The notes under the pieces: generated by a model
Database searches by the model: none
The model's input: only the letters and a program-made list of their open reading frames with translations
What the model was told of the DNA's origin: nothing
Source: Candidatus Obscuribacter sp.
Lineage (GTDB): Bacteria; Cyanobacteriota; Vampirovibrionia; Obscuribacterales; Obscuribacteraceae
Length of the DNA stretch: 32,813 bases
Reading direction: 5' to 3'
NCBI GenBank assembly: GCA_021772135.1
Contig: JADYXQ010000147.1
Location: 1-32,813 of the forward strand
Made by a program: the position numbers and the translations under genes
In this document: positions 16,353 through 24,225 of the stretch, one piece after another
Layout of the letters: every line of letters starts with the position of its first letter
Numbering within the stretch: position 1 is the first letter of the stretch

Positions 16353-17612
16353 ATGTTGATTCGTTCAATAAATTGCCAGGCAGTAAAGCTGCCTTTTCGA
16401 TTTTCCTTTGGTCATGCTCTGGCCAGCAGGAACTTTTCAATCAATTTGATTGTCTCTGTACGAGTTGTCCTCGAAGATGGTCGAGAAGTCACTGGTTGGG
16501 GTGAATCCGTGCCGCGCGATTATGTTACTGGTGAAAGTCCACAAGGCGCTATGGCTGCCATAAATTATTCTTACGCGCCGCAATTGCAGGGTCGCTTTTT
16601 TGCCAATGCCGCTGAATTGCTGGCCAATTTAAGTGCCATTTTTGAAGACAATATGCTCCACCACAAAGCTGCCGGTGCTTCATTCTGCGCACTGGAGCTG
16701 GCCGTGCTGGACGCCCTGGCGAAAATCAAAAAACTATCCTTTGCTCAGGTGCCGGCCTTGATTGCCGCTCACCTGCCCTCGCAATTTAGCCATATCGCCT
16801 GGCCGATTATAGACGTGAGAAATGAGGCTATGCGTTATGGCGGTGTAGTGCCATTCGGTAAAAAAACGGTGCTCAAGCTTTTGCTCTCGTTTTATAAAAG
16901 TTATGGTTTTAAGACTGTGAAACTCAAGGTAGGCGGTTCACTAAATGATGATCTGGCGCGCATTAAACTGGCGCGTGAAATCATGGGTGATGATGCCATT
17001 TTACGTGTCGATGCTAACTGTGCCTGGAATCTTGACCAGGCAAAATGGAGCCTGGCGGCTTTGCGTCCTTATAATGTCGCTTCCTGCGAACAGCCGGTGC
17101 CGGCCGATGATATTGACGCCCTTATCGAACTAACCAGTAGCGTCCCTGAGACTATAATGGTCGACGAGTCGCTCACAACCCTGGCTCAGGCTCAAAACCT
17201 GATAGAGCGCAAGGCCTGTAACGCCTTCAACATTCGTCTTTCTAAAGTAGGCGGTGTTGCCAGCGCCATGAAGATGGTGGAGTTAGCCAGGTTGAACGAT
17301 ATCGAATGTCACCTGGGCGCCCAAGTAGGCGAGTCGGGAATTTTAGCCGCAGCGCAAAGACATTTTGCCCTTTCTTGTGGTGACTTTGCCAATGTGGAAG
17401 GCGCCATGAACATATTTTTGCTCAAAGGTGATCTGATTAAAGAATCGATGACAGTGCCACCGGGCGCGGTGGCAAAAGCTCCGGCAGCGGGCGCCGGGGG
17501 CCTCGGGGTCACTGTTGTGCCTCGTCTGGTCAGCCGCTATGCAGACTGCGGCAACGAATTTGTGCAGGGCCGATCAAAACAACAAAAAAGTGAGATTAAT
17601 GCAGTTTGCTAA
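16353..17612 (+). CDS. Enolase-superfamily enzyme, muconate-lactonizing (MLE) type: OSB-synthase/dipeptide-epimerase-like
   Basis: The product has 419 residues from ATG 16353; this start gives MLIRSINCQAVKLPFRFSFG, the usual opening of the superfamily, and has a weak GGGA upstream. TTG 16329 is an alternative. After a capping domain, the barrel shows all MLE-subgroup catalytic residues: K190 and K192 in TVKLKVG, metal ligands D220 (LRVDANCAW), E246 (CEQPVP) and D271 (MVDESL), and K298 in NIRLSKVGG. GAQVGESGILAAA (323-334) follows. Such enzymes abstract an alpha proton: o-succinylbenzoate synthase, N-acylamino-acid racemase, dipeptide epimerase or cycloisomerase. Motifs alone cannot choose between them. 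The C-terminal 40 residues are Gly/Ala-rich and atypical. It overlaps the GH3 gene by 14 bases. Confidence 0.88.
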   Translation: MLIRSINCQAVKLPFRFSFGHALASRNFSINLIVSVRVVLEDGREVTGWGESVPRDYVTGESPQGAMAAINYSYAPQLQGRFFANAAELLANLSAIFEDNMLHHKAAGASFCALELAVLDALAKIKKLSFAQVPALIAAHLPSQFSHIAWPIIDVRNEAMRYGGVVPFGKKTVLKLLLSFYKSYGFKTVKLKVGGSLNDDLARIKLAREIMGDDAILRVDANCAWNLDQAKWSLAALRPYNVASCEQPVPADDIDALIELTSSVPETIMVDESLTTLAQAQNLIERKACNAFNIRLSKVGGVASAMKMVELARLNDIECHLGAQVGESGILAAAQRHFALSCGDFANVEGAMNIFLLKGDLIKESMTVPPGAVAKAPAAGAGGLGVTVVPRLVSRYADCGNEFVQGRSKQQKSEINAVC

Positions 17613-19287
17613 TTTAGACATTCATGCCGGTCAGGCCTTACGCCGTTTGACACACATCAAGCGCTTTTACAAGGCGCTCAAGCAACCGCAGCAAACTCAG
17701 TTGGCTAAGCTTAAAACGATTATTGAGGCTAACAGAGATACCGCTTTTGGCCGAGCTCACAATTTTAAGTCTATTAACAGCTACGACGATTTTAAAAAGC
17801 ACGTGCCCCCGTCACGTTATGAAGATCTCGAACCTTATATCGACAAGCTGCGCCATGGTGGAAAAAATCAACTCACCGTAGAAGAGCCTTTTATGTTTGC
17901 CACCACAAGTGGTACTACGGCCACACCTAAATATATTCCTATTACTGAGACTCACCTGAAAGATTATCAGCACGCTTTTCAGGTGCACAATTATCATTTG
18001 ATCAATGATTTTCCGAAAGGAGCCTACGGCAAATTTCTCATTATATCGAGCAATGACGAAGACGGTTTTACTCCTTCAGGGCTGCCTTACGGTGCCGTTT
18101 CAGGTGTGCTGAACAAAAGGCAACCTGATATTATTCGCCGCCACTTTGCGCTGCCTTATGAAATTTGCAAAGTAAAAAATGTAGACGCCAAATATTATTT
18201 GCTTCTCCGTGCCGCCCTGATGCAGAATGTCACTGCTCTTTGCGGTTGTAATCCGTCGAGCTTTATTTTGCTTGCCGACCAGCTTAAAGAACGGGCGGAA
18301 GACTTGATCGCCGACATAGCGGCGGGCACACTAAACGGTCTCACTGACGATATTGATCCGATGGTTCGCAAGGCTTTTGATCCCTATTTAAAAGCTGATA
18401 TCCCGCGAGCTAAGCGACTGCAAGGTTTGCTTGATCAACATGGAGTTTTGATACCAAAACATGTCTGGACCGGTATCGACATCATGTCTTTATGGAAGGG
18501 CGGACCGATGTCGTTTTATCTGGAAAAATTGCCCCAGCTTTTTGGCCCTCCATCGCAAAGAGACTTCGGCTACATGGCCTCGGAAGGACGCGGCACTGTG
18601 CCTATCGACAATGACGGTGCCGGTGGTCCACTGGCATTAACTTCCCATTTCTTTGAATTTGTCGAAGAAGACCAGATGGATTCGCCCAATGCTAAATATC
18701 TTACTGCCGAAGAACTGGTTGTGGGCGGACGCTACTACATACATTTCACAACCAGTGCCGGTCTTTATCGCTACAACATCAATGATTTGATGGAAGTGGA
18801 TAAAATGTTGGATGCTACTCCAGTGCTCAGATTTGTGCGCAAAGGCGGCGGCATCAGCTCAGTTACCGGTGAGAAGCTGACCGAAGAACAGGTGCTCAGT
18901 GCACTTGGCCGAGCTGTTAACGAACTTGGCTTACTGGAAATTAAACACTTCACCGCCGAAGTCGAGCTTGGTTTGCCGCCTTATTACGTTTGTTATGCTG
19001 AAACCGAGCGCGAGTTGCCCGTCATTGTTGTAGAAAGCTTCTTGCGAGCATTTGATCAATCGCTGCAAATGCAAAATCCTGAATATTTAGATAAACGCAC
19101 AAGCAAACGTTTGGGTGAGCCCAGGCTAAAATATCTACCGGCCGGCACATATGCGCGCCTGAGACAACAAAGGGTGCACCAGGGCGCCCCGGAAGCTCAA
19201 GTGAAAATACCTTTGCTCAGCGCTCAGGGCAATTTCTCCCAGAGTTTAAAATCACTAGAGCGTGTCGCTCTGATACAAGCTATATAG
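17599..19287 (+). CDS. GH3-family acyl-adenylating enzyme (acyl acid amido synthetase-like)
   Basis: The product has 562 residues from ATG 17599; a GTG further upstream is in frame but lies deep in the previous gene. GH3 proteins activate a carboxylic acid as acyl-AMP and usually couple it to an amino acid. The three ATP/AMP motifs are present: ATTSGTTATPKYIPIT (101-116), FGYMASEGRGTVP (323-335) and LYRYNINDLMEV (389-400). CNPSSFILLADQL (217-229) and SSVTGEKLTEEQV (420-432), typical of the family, are also seen. Plant members conjugate jasmonate or auxin; bacterial members are little studied and their substrates are mostly unknown. Here the partners are a proton-abstracting enolase enzyme and SDRs. 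Confidence 0.92.
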   Translation: MQFANLDIHAGQALRRLTHIKRFYKALKQPQQTQLAKLKTIIEANRDTAFGRAHNFKSINSYDDFKKHVPPSRYEDLEPYIDKLRHGGKNQLTVEEPFMFATTSGTTATPKYIPITETHLKDYQHAFQVHNYHLINDFPKGAYGKFLIISSNDEDGFTPSGLPYGAVSGVLNKRQPDIIRRHFALPYEICKVKNVDAKYYLLLRAALMQNVTALCGCNPSSFILLADQLKERAEDLIADIAAGTLNGLTDDIDPMVRKAFDPYLKADIPRAKRLQGLLDQHGVLIPKHVWTGIDIMSLWKGGPMSFYLEKLPQLFGPPSQRDFGYMASEGRGTVPIDNDGAGGPLALTSHFFEFVEEDQMDSPNAKYLTAEELVVGGRYYIHFTTSAGLYRYNINDLMEVDKMLDATPVLRFVRKGGGISSVTGEKLTEEQVLSALGRAVNELGLLEIKHFTAEVELGLPPYYVCYAETERELPVIVVESFLRAFDQSLQMQNPEYLDKRTSKRLGEPRLKYLPAGTYARLRQQRVHQGAPEAQVKIPLLSAQGNFSQSLKSLERVALIQAI

Positions 19288-19311
19288 AACACAACTAAAA
19301 TCGATGATGAG

Positions 19312-20328
19312 ATGAATATGGACAATCTTAAGACGACTGTGGCGATCACGGGGGCCACTGGCCTGGTAGGTCAGGCTCTGGTAGCCGAGTTAAGCAAAGA
19401 GTACAAGGTTGTAGCTATTGGTAGACAGAAGGTATTGCTGGATGCAATCGTGGCTAGTGTCGGCACCGAGGCCTGTGCTCGTCTGGCGGACGTCACTGAT
19501 ATTGAAGCTCTCAGCCAGGCTTTTGTCGGAGTGGACGTTGTCATTCACGCTGCCGGATTTGTGGACCCTCTTGCCAAGCGCGAGACAATTTTTGCCATCA
19601 ATGTCGGTGGCACTGAAAACGCACTGGCAGCTGCGACTAAAGCCGGCGTCAAGCAGTTTATTCAAATTAGCTCTTTATCTGTGATCACCGGTCAGGGCGA
19701 TCAGTTTAATCTCGATGAAAGCGCTCCGCTTATGCTTTGCGGCGAGGCCTATGCTGATTCTAAAGTCGAAGCGGAAAAACTTGTCAGAGCTGCCAAAGTC
19801 ACCTATACGATTTTGCGTCCGGGCTTTATTTACGGCCCTCATGAGCGCTCATGGCTACCGCGTGTTAGTCAGGCCATCGCCACAGGGCAGGCCATGCTCG
19901 TGGATGGCGGAGTGCGAGAGACCAATGTGGTTTATGTAGGCAATCTGGCGGCGGCGGTGAAGGGCGCCATTTTGAATGAGCAGGCTTTTAACCAGGTTTT
20001 CAATATCACTGACGGTGAAAAGGTCAGCAAAAAAGAACTTTTTGATGCCATTGCCGATGGCCTGGGCCGGCCAAGAGTAAAAAAGGATCTGCCCCGCTGG
20101 TTGGTTAAGCCCGTCTGTCAGATGGTTTCAGGAATTACACCAATGTTGCCTCAAGCCAGTCAGACCAAGCTGGCCCGTTTCTCTCCTGCCGCTTTTCGTC
20201 TTGCGGCAGTTAATCAGGGCTTCAGTATTGCTAAAGCAGAGCGCATTCTGGACTATAATTCTAGTAAGCGCCTACCCTTTAAAGAGGGTATGGCCGTGAC
20301 CATGAAAAGCTTTACTGAGAAGAAATAG
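19312..20328 (+). CDS. Extended SDR (NAD(P)-dependent epimerase/3-beta-HSD-like) 1
   Basis: The product has 338 residues. The Rossmann motif is TGATGLVG (13-20), followed by D60 in LADVTD and the catalytic pair Y147/K151 in AYADSKVEAEK with a serine near 120. IHAAGFVDP (79-87) and TILRPGFIYGPHERSWLP are typical of the extended SDR class, in which 3-beta-hydroxysteroid dehydrogenases, dihydroflavonol reductases and OleD-like ketoreductases sit. The substrate would be a hydroxy or keto group on a hydrophobic molecule. ATG 19312 is followed by another ATG at 19318; a TGATGAG ribosome-like sequence precedes both. Spacing is 24 bases from GH3 and 2 bases to the DUF962 gene. Confidence 0.9.
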   Translation: MNMDNLKTTVAITGATGLVGQALVAELSKEYKVVAIGRQKVLLDAIVASVGTEACARLADVTDIEALSQAFVGVDVVIHAAGFVDPLAKRETIFAINVGGTENALAAATKAGVKQFIQISSLSVITGQGDQFNLDESAPLMLCGEAYADSKVEAEKLVRAAKVTYTILRPGFIYGPHERSWLPRVSQAIATGQAMLVDGGVRETNVVYVGNLAAAVKGAILNEQAFNQVFNITDGEKVSKKELFDAIADGLGRPRVKKDLPRWLVKPVCQMVSGITPMLPQASQTKLARFSPAAFRLAAVNQGFSIAKAERILDYNSSKRLPFKEGMAVTMKSFTEKK

Positions 20329-20330
20329 CG

Positions 20331-20849
20331 ATGAAAAATAGAACTGGTGTGCGGAGAATCGGCAAAGCGGCCTCGAGATTTGCCGTAGATTACATGCACC
20401 GTCACAAACACCCGGTCAATGCTGCTTTGCACATCGTCGGCGTACCTGCTGCCTTCTATGGTTTCTGGCTAATTGGCAGCAACCTGTTGGCCAGACCGGC
20501 CAGAGGCGAGAATTCCGTCCAGCAGTCTAATCTGGCTCTGGGTATGATTTTGGTATTTTTCGGTTACCTGTTTCAATATTTAGGTCATCGCAGCCAGGGC
20601 AATGAAGTGGGCGAAGTGACTTTAATAAAGAACATTAGTCGCAGATTCGAACTTGGTAATTTGCAAGCAAAAATCTGGAGCTTGCTTGATGGTGGCGCAT
20701 TTGGTGCGCGAGCGTCAGCGGGTAAAACTGTTGCCAAAGCCTCTCGCCCGCATAACGGTCATAATGGCCATGCTAAAGGCGACAGCAACGGCGAAAGCGC
20801 ATCCTCGCCATTCACCAGTCATTCACTGGTGTGGTGGAAACGGCAATAA
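20331..20849 (+). CDS. DUF962/Mpo1-like membrane protein
   Basis: The product has 172 residues. The core YMHRHKHPVNAALHIVGVPAAFYGF (about 21-45) and FGYLFQYLGHRSQGNEVGEV (77-96) matches the DUF962 pattern: His-rich Y-x-x-x-H-x-x-x-N-x-x-x-H-x-x-G-x-P, then a membrane segment and a G-H motif. Yeast Mpo1, in the same family, is an iron-dependent dioxygenase of 2-hydroxy fatty acids. Whether this one acts on lipids is inferred from that and from the neighbours. Two hydrophobic segments are visible. The C-terminal 45 residues are low-complexity (KASRPHNGHNGHAKGDSNGES) and unlike the family. The next gene starts inside its last codons. Confidence 0.8.
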   Translation: MKNRTGVRRIGKAASRFAVDYMHRHKHPVNAALHIVGVPAAFYGFWLIGSNLLARPARGENSVQQSNLALGMILVFFGYLFQYLGHRSQGNEVGEVTLIKNISRRFELGNLQAKIWSLLDGGAFGARASAGKTVAKASRPHNGHNGHAKGDSNGESASSPFTSHSLVWWKRQ

Positions 20850-21847
20850 GCAAATTGAGCACCGGCGGAAATACCAAACAAATTGTTCTGGTGGACGGTG
20901 CAACCGGTTACCTGGGTAATCATGTTGTCTCAGCTCTGACTCAGCAAGGGGCAAAAGTGCATGCTCTGGTGCGACCGCAGGCGACGGCCGCTGATGTTGC
21001 TTTTCTCGAGCAATGTGGCGCTCAAATTTTTCAAGCTGACCTGACTAATTTTCAGAATACTCCTGCCGGTCAGAAGCGCAAATTAGAAGAAGCTTTTGCC
21101 GGCACCACCGCCGCGGTGCACCTTATTGGCTCTGTGGCACCGGGAAAAAACGAAAAATTCGCTCAGCTTCATCTTGATCAAAGTCGCGCTTTTGCCAGCT
21201 GGTGCGTGCGAGCTAAAGATGTAAGCGGCTTTGCTCACGCCGCTATGATTACTTCTCTGGGAGCCGATTTAGACTCACCGAGCGAATACTTGCGCAGCAA
21301 AAGAGAAGCCGAATTGGCATTACTGGCTGAACTTGATGGCGCTCAAATAACTTCCACCATTTTCAGGCCGTCATTAATTGTCGGTCGCAAGGTTGGCCGA
21401 CGTGACAGCAAGCTGGTGAAGCGCTATCGCCATCTGGCTAAAACTCGGCCGATGGTGCCACTGATTAACGGCGGCAAAAATCTGGTGCAGCCTGTTTTTG
21501 TAGCTGATCTGGCCGACGCTATTGTGGCAAAAATTTCGGCCGCCGGGGTGAGCGATATTTGTGAAATCGGCGGCACGGCGCCCGTTTCGATGCGCCAGGT
21601 GGTGAGCGAAATTATGAACGTGCTCAAGATAGAAAAATCATTTTTTGATATTCCCGTCCCGGTGGCACTGTTTGCCGCTTCTATGATGCAACGCTTTCAA
21701 AACGTGCCGCTGGTAAGTAAAGATCAGGCTCTCATGGCTGGTTTTGATAACATTTGTCACGACAATAAATTAGCTGAGATCATTGGCCGCCCACCTACAA
21801 ATTTGGTAGAAGCGCTTTCAACCTATCAAAGCTGGGATGGCGACTAG
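20831..21847 (+). CDS. Atypical SDR (NDUFA9-like NAD(P)-binding protein) 2
   Basis: The product has 338 residues from GTG 20831, or GTG 20834, both inside the end of the DUF962 gene; TTG 20855 is also in frame and none has a clear ribosome site. The Rossmann motif DGATGYLGNHVV (22-33), then HALVRP, CGAQIFQADLTN and HLIGSVAPG resemble atypical SDRs of the NDUFA9/NmrA kind. A Y-x-x-x-K pair is present (Y153, K157 in EYLRSKREAE). NVLKIEKSFFDIPVPVALFAA near the C-terminus is a hydrophobic stretch often seen in the group. The function is uncertain: either a reductase or a structural NAD(P)-binder. The stop overlaps the next start by one base. Confidence 0.85.
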   Translation: MVETAISKLSTGGNTKQIVLVDGATGYLGNHVVSALTQQGAKVHALVRPQATAADVAFLEQCGAQIFQADLTNFQNTPAGQKRKLEEAFAGTTAAVHLIGSVAPGKNEKFAQLHLDQSRAFASWCVRAKDVSGFAHAAMITSLGADLDSPSEYLRSKREAELALLAELDGAQITSTIFRPSLIVGRKVGRRDSKLVKRYRHLAKTRPMVPLINGGKNLVQPVFVADLADAIVAKISAAGVSDICEIGGTAPVSMRQVVSEIMNVLKIEKSFFDIPVPVALFAASMMQRFQNVPLVSKDQALMAGFDNICHDNKLAEIIGRPPTNLVEALSTYQSWDGD

Positions 21848-22848
21848 TGACTGAGCTTGCGTCACCGTCTGTTGGCAAAAGAATTTTAGTAACCGGTGCC
21901 AGCGGTTTCATCGGTTCGCACCTGGTACCGCGCCTGGTGCAAGCAGGACACATTGTCAGCACTCTTGGTCGGGCCAGCGGGCAGTCAAAACAATTCAACG
22001 AACTGGGCGTCAAACACTACAGCGGCGATGTTACTAATCTCGAGCAAGTGCTCGAAGCTTGTACCGATAAAGACGTAGTTTTTCACATGGCCGGTCTGGT
22101 CTCTTATCGCTCTTCAGATTTGCCTCGCCAGCGCGCGGTCAATGTCGACGGCACCCGCAATGTTATGCGCGCTTGCCTGCTCAAAAATGTAGGGCGCGTA
22201 ATTCATACCAGTTCTATAGCGGCATTTGGTATTCCACCAGAAGGCACCACCGCTGACGAAACTTTTAAATACAATCTTGCCGGTCTGGGTCTCAGTTATT
22301 GCGATACTAAGCATGAAGCCGAAGAAGTGGTGGCTGAATATTTTGCCGCCGGTTTGAATGTGCTACTGCTCTGTCCCGGTATTATATTTGGTGAAGGCGA
22401 TACTCATCCGCACCATCATGTGATTTTCAAGTCGCTCTCAAAAGGTTTTTTGCTCGGTGTGCCCGCTGGTGGCACACCATACTCCGACATCGTCGATATA
22501 GTGGACGCGCACGTTAAGGCCATTGACCTGGGCCGGGCCGGTGAGCGCTACAGTCTGGTATCGGCCAATCTTTCATATAAAGAAGCCGCTCAGCTTTTTG
22601 CCAAAATATATTCCCGCCGGCCGCCGCTTATGGTTTTACCGAAATTCATAGTGGTTTTCGCCGGCACTATGGCAGAGCGTTATTTGCCAATGCTCAATAT
22701 TAAAAGTGCTTTGACCTGGCAAGTGGCCTACCTCTCCAATTACAAGATATTTTTTGATTGCAAAAAGGCCCAGACTGAGTTGCAGTTTACGCCTACGCCT
22801 TTTGCTACAACCATTAAACGCACAGCCAGCTATTATCTGGCCGAATAA
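21847..22848 (+). CDS. Extended SDR (HpnA/dihydroflavonol-reductase-like) 3
   Basis: The product has 333 residues from GTG 21847, whose first base is the last base of the previous stop (TAGTG). Rossmann motif TGASGFIGSHLV (16-27), D61 in SGDVTN, FHMAGLVSY (79-87), HTSSIAAFG (120-128) and catalytic Y151/K155 in SYCDTKHEAEE are all present. Its nearest look is the HpnA/OleD-like branch, which acts on hydroxyl groups of lipids or sugars. It is the last gene of the block, followed by a weak hairpin and a new promoter-like sequence. Confidence 0.9.
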   Translation: MTELASPSVGKRILVTGASGFIGSHLVPRLVQAGHIVSTLGRASGQSKQFNELGVKHYSGDVTNLEQVLEACTDKDVVFHMAGLVSYRSSDLPRQRAVNVDGTRNVMRACLLKNVGRVIHTSSIAAFGIPPEGTTADETFKYNLAGLGLSYCDTKHEAEEVVAEYFAAGLNVLLLCPGIIFGEGDTHPHHHVIFKSLSKGFLLGVPAGGTPYSDIVDIVDAHVKAIDLGRAGERYSLVSANLSYKEAAQLFAKIYSRRPPLMVLPKFIVVFAGTMAERYLPMLNIKSALTWQVAYLSNYKIFFDCKKAQTELQFTPTPFATTIKRTASYYLAE

Positions 22849-22870
22849 TATTGTTTTGCGTGAAGTGAGC

Positions 22871-22905
22871 GTGCAGCTTTTGTGAAATCTGCGTGAAGTA
22901 TTTTT
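22871..22905 (+). terminator. Weak hairpin after the SDR/GH3 cluster
   Basis: GTGCAG and CTGCGT pair (two wobble pairs) around an inner TTT/AAA, followed by a T-run at 22901-22905 after six spacer bases. It lies 23 bases past the last SDR. Pairing is imperfect, so this is a tentative terminator. Confidence 0.28.
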
Positions 22906-22930
22906 GGGGTACCACGAAAGAGCAAAAAGA

Positions 22931-22960
22931 TTGTTAGACTCAGGTTTGAAGGGGTAGAAT
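22931..22960 (+). promoter_or_regulatory. Sigma-70-type promoter for the 23036 gene
   Basis: TTGTTA (22931-22936), an 18-base spacer and TAGAAT (22955-22960, five of six matches) precede the first membrane-protein gene. The implied start near 22967 leaves a leader of about 70 bases ending in an AGAGG ribosome site. Confidence 0.45.
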
Positions 22961-23035
22961 AAAGGAAGGATTCGGTTGCGTTTCAGCAATCGGCCGATCT
23001 CAAATCGATGGTGCAACTAACAAGTAGAGGTATGG

Positions 23036-24214
23036 ATGGTCAGCAGCAGCATTCCCAGTTCAGGACTTCCGTCCTCCGGTGTTCTTGAGCCTTCGTTACT
23101 GGACCCTACGGCTAAGCCCGATGCGCCTCTGGCGTCAAATCCTGCCGGGCCATACCCGTGGATTATCTCGCCGATTTTTGATTTTATGTTTGTCTTCGGT
23201 GGTGGCGCCATTGCCCTGTTGATTTTGAATTATCTCTATCTGGGTTGGCGTGTGCCTGATGGCCTGGCTACCAATCCGGCGGCCTGGTGGCTCATGACTG
23301 TGGGTTTCCTTTCGCAACACATTTTCGCCGATTCGCATAATTCAGCTACATATTTGCGCATCTGGGGCAGTGACGAAGACCGCAGCCGTTTTAAATTCCA
23401 CCGCACCTGGCTTGCTTACTCAACCATTCCTATGTTCATTATGGGCCTGACTTTACCGGGTATGACCGGCACTTTCGTTTATATCTATCTGGTCACCGTT
23501 TACTGGCATTACGTTGCTCAATCATTCGGTATCGCTCTAATTTACTGTTATAAGCGTGGCTATATCTTCAACAATATGGAGAAGGAAATATTCCGCTGGT
23601 TTATGTTCTCCATGGTGGGCTATACAACAATTCGTTTTGTCAGCTTCAGAGAATTCAGCCCCCGTAACTGGTTTGGGGTAGATATGCCTTTCTGGGGGCC
23701 ACTGCCTCCGGTACTGACTGATATCGGTCGCTTCTTGATGATCGGCATGACCATTGCTTTTGTGGTTATGCTGGGCCGCAAGTACTTCAAAGAAAACAAA
23801 TTCATGCCCCTGCCGGCTTTAATGATTGTCGGTACTGTGGCTGGTCTTGGTCTCAGCCGCGATGTTGCTAACTCGATGTTCTGGTTCTATGTACCTGGAT
23901 TTTTCCACGGCAGTCAGTATCTGGCCGTTTGTATGGCCTATTACATTAAAGAGCGCGGCATGCCTAAAGGCATGAATACCTGGGAAATCACCAAAGCTGC
24001 TCTTGGTTCGCCCGGCATGAAATATCTTGGTCTAGTGATTCTCTCCGGTTGTTTCTTCTATGTAGGTATACCGCATTTCTTCGGTCAAATCGGCTTCCAG
24101 TACTCGTTGGTGGCAGGTTTGGTGCTGGCATGCGTTAACTATCACCATTTTGTTACCGATGCGGCCATCTGGCGCCTGCGCGATCCGCGTTGCCGCAAGA
24201 TTCTTCTCGCTTAG
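23036..24214 (+). CDS. Polytopic membrane protein with conserved histidines, paralog A
   Basis: The product has 392 residues from ATG 23036; GAGG precedes by 5 bases, and an overlapping ATG at 23032 is out of frame. After about 36 polar residues there are eight or so hydrophobic segments. Motifs shared with the two paralogs in this window are: PWIISPIFDFMFVFGG (41-56), ADSHNSATYLRI (98-109), WHYVAQSFGIALIYCYKRGY (157-176), FFHGSQYLAV (289-298) and YHHFVTDAAIWRLRD (369-383). The invariant H101, H158, H291, H370, H371 and D375 sit next to membrane segments, as in diiron or other metal-dependent membrane enzymes. I do not recognise the family. The 11-base gap to paralog B makes these a tandem duplicate operon. 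Confidence 0.9.
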   Translation: MVSSSIPSSGLPSSGVLEPSLLDPTAKPDAPLASNPAGPYPWIISPIFDFMFVFGGGAIALLILNYLYLGWRVPDGLATNPAAWWLMTVGFLSQHIFADSHNSATYLRIWGSDEDRSRFKFHRTWLAYSTIPMFIMGLTLPGMTGTFVYIYLVTVYWHYVAQSFGIALIYCYKRGYIFNNMEKEIFRWFMFSMVGYTTIRFVSFREFSPRNWFGVDMPFWGPLPPVLTDIGRFLMIGMTIAFVVMLGRKYFKENKFMPLPALMIVGTVAGLGLSRDVANSMFWFYVPGFFHGSQYLAVCMAYYIKERGMPKGMNTWEITKAALGSPGMKYLGLVILSGCFFYVGIPHFFGQIGFQYSLVAGLVLACVNYHHFVTDAAIWRLRDPRCRKILLA

Positions 24215-24225
24215 GGGGGCCTTAG

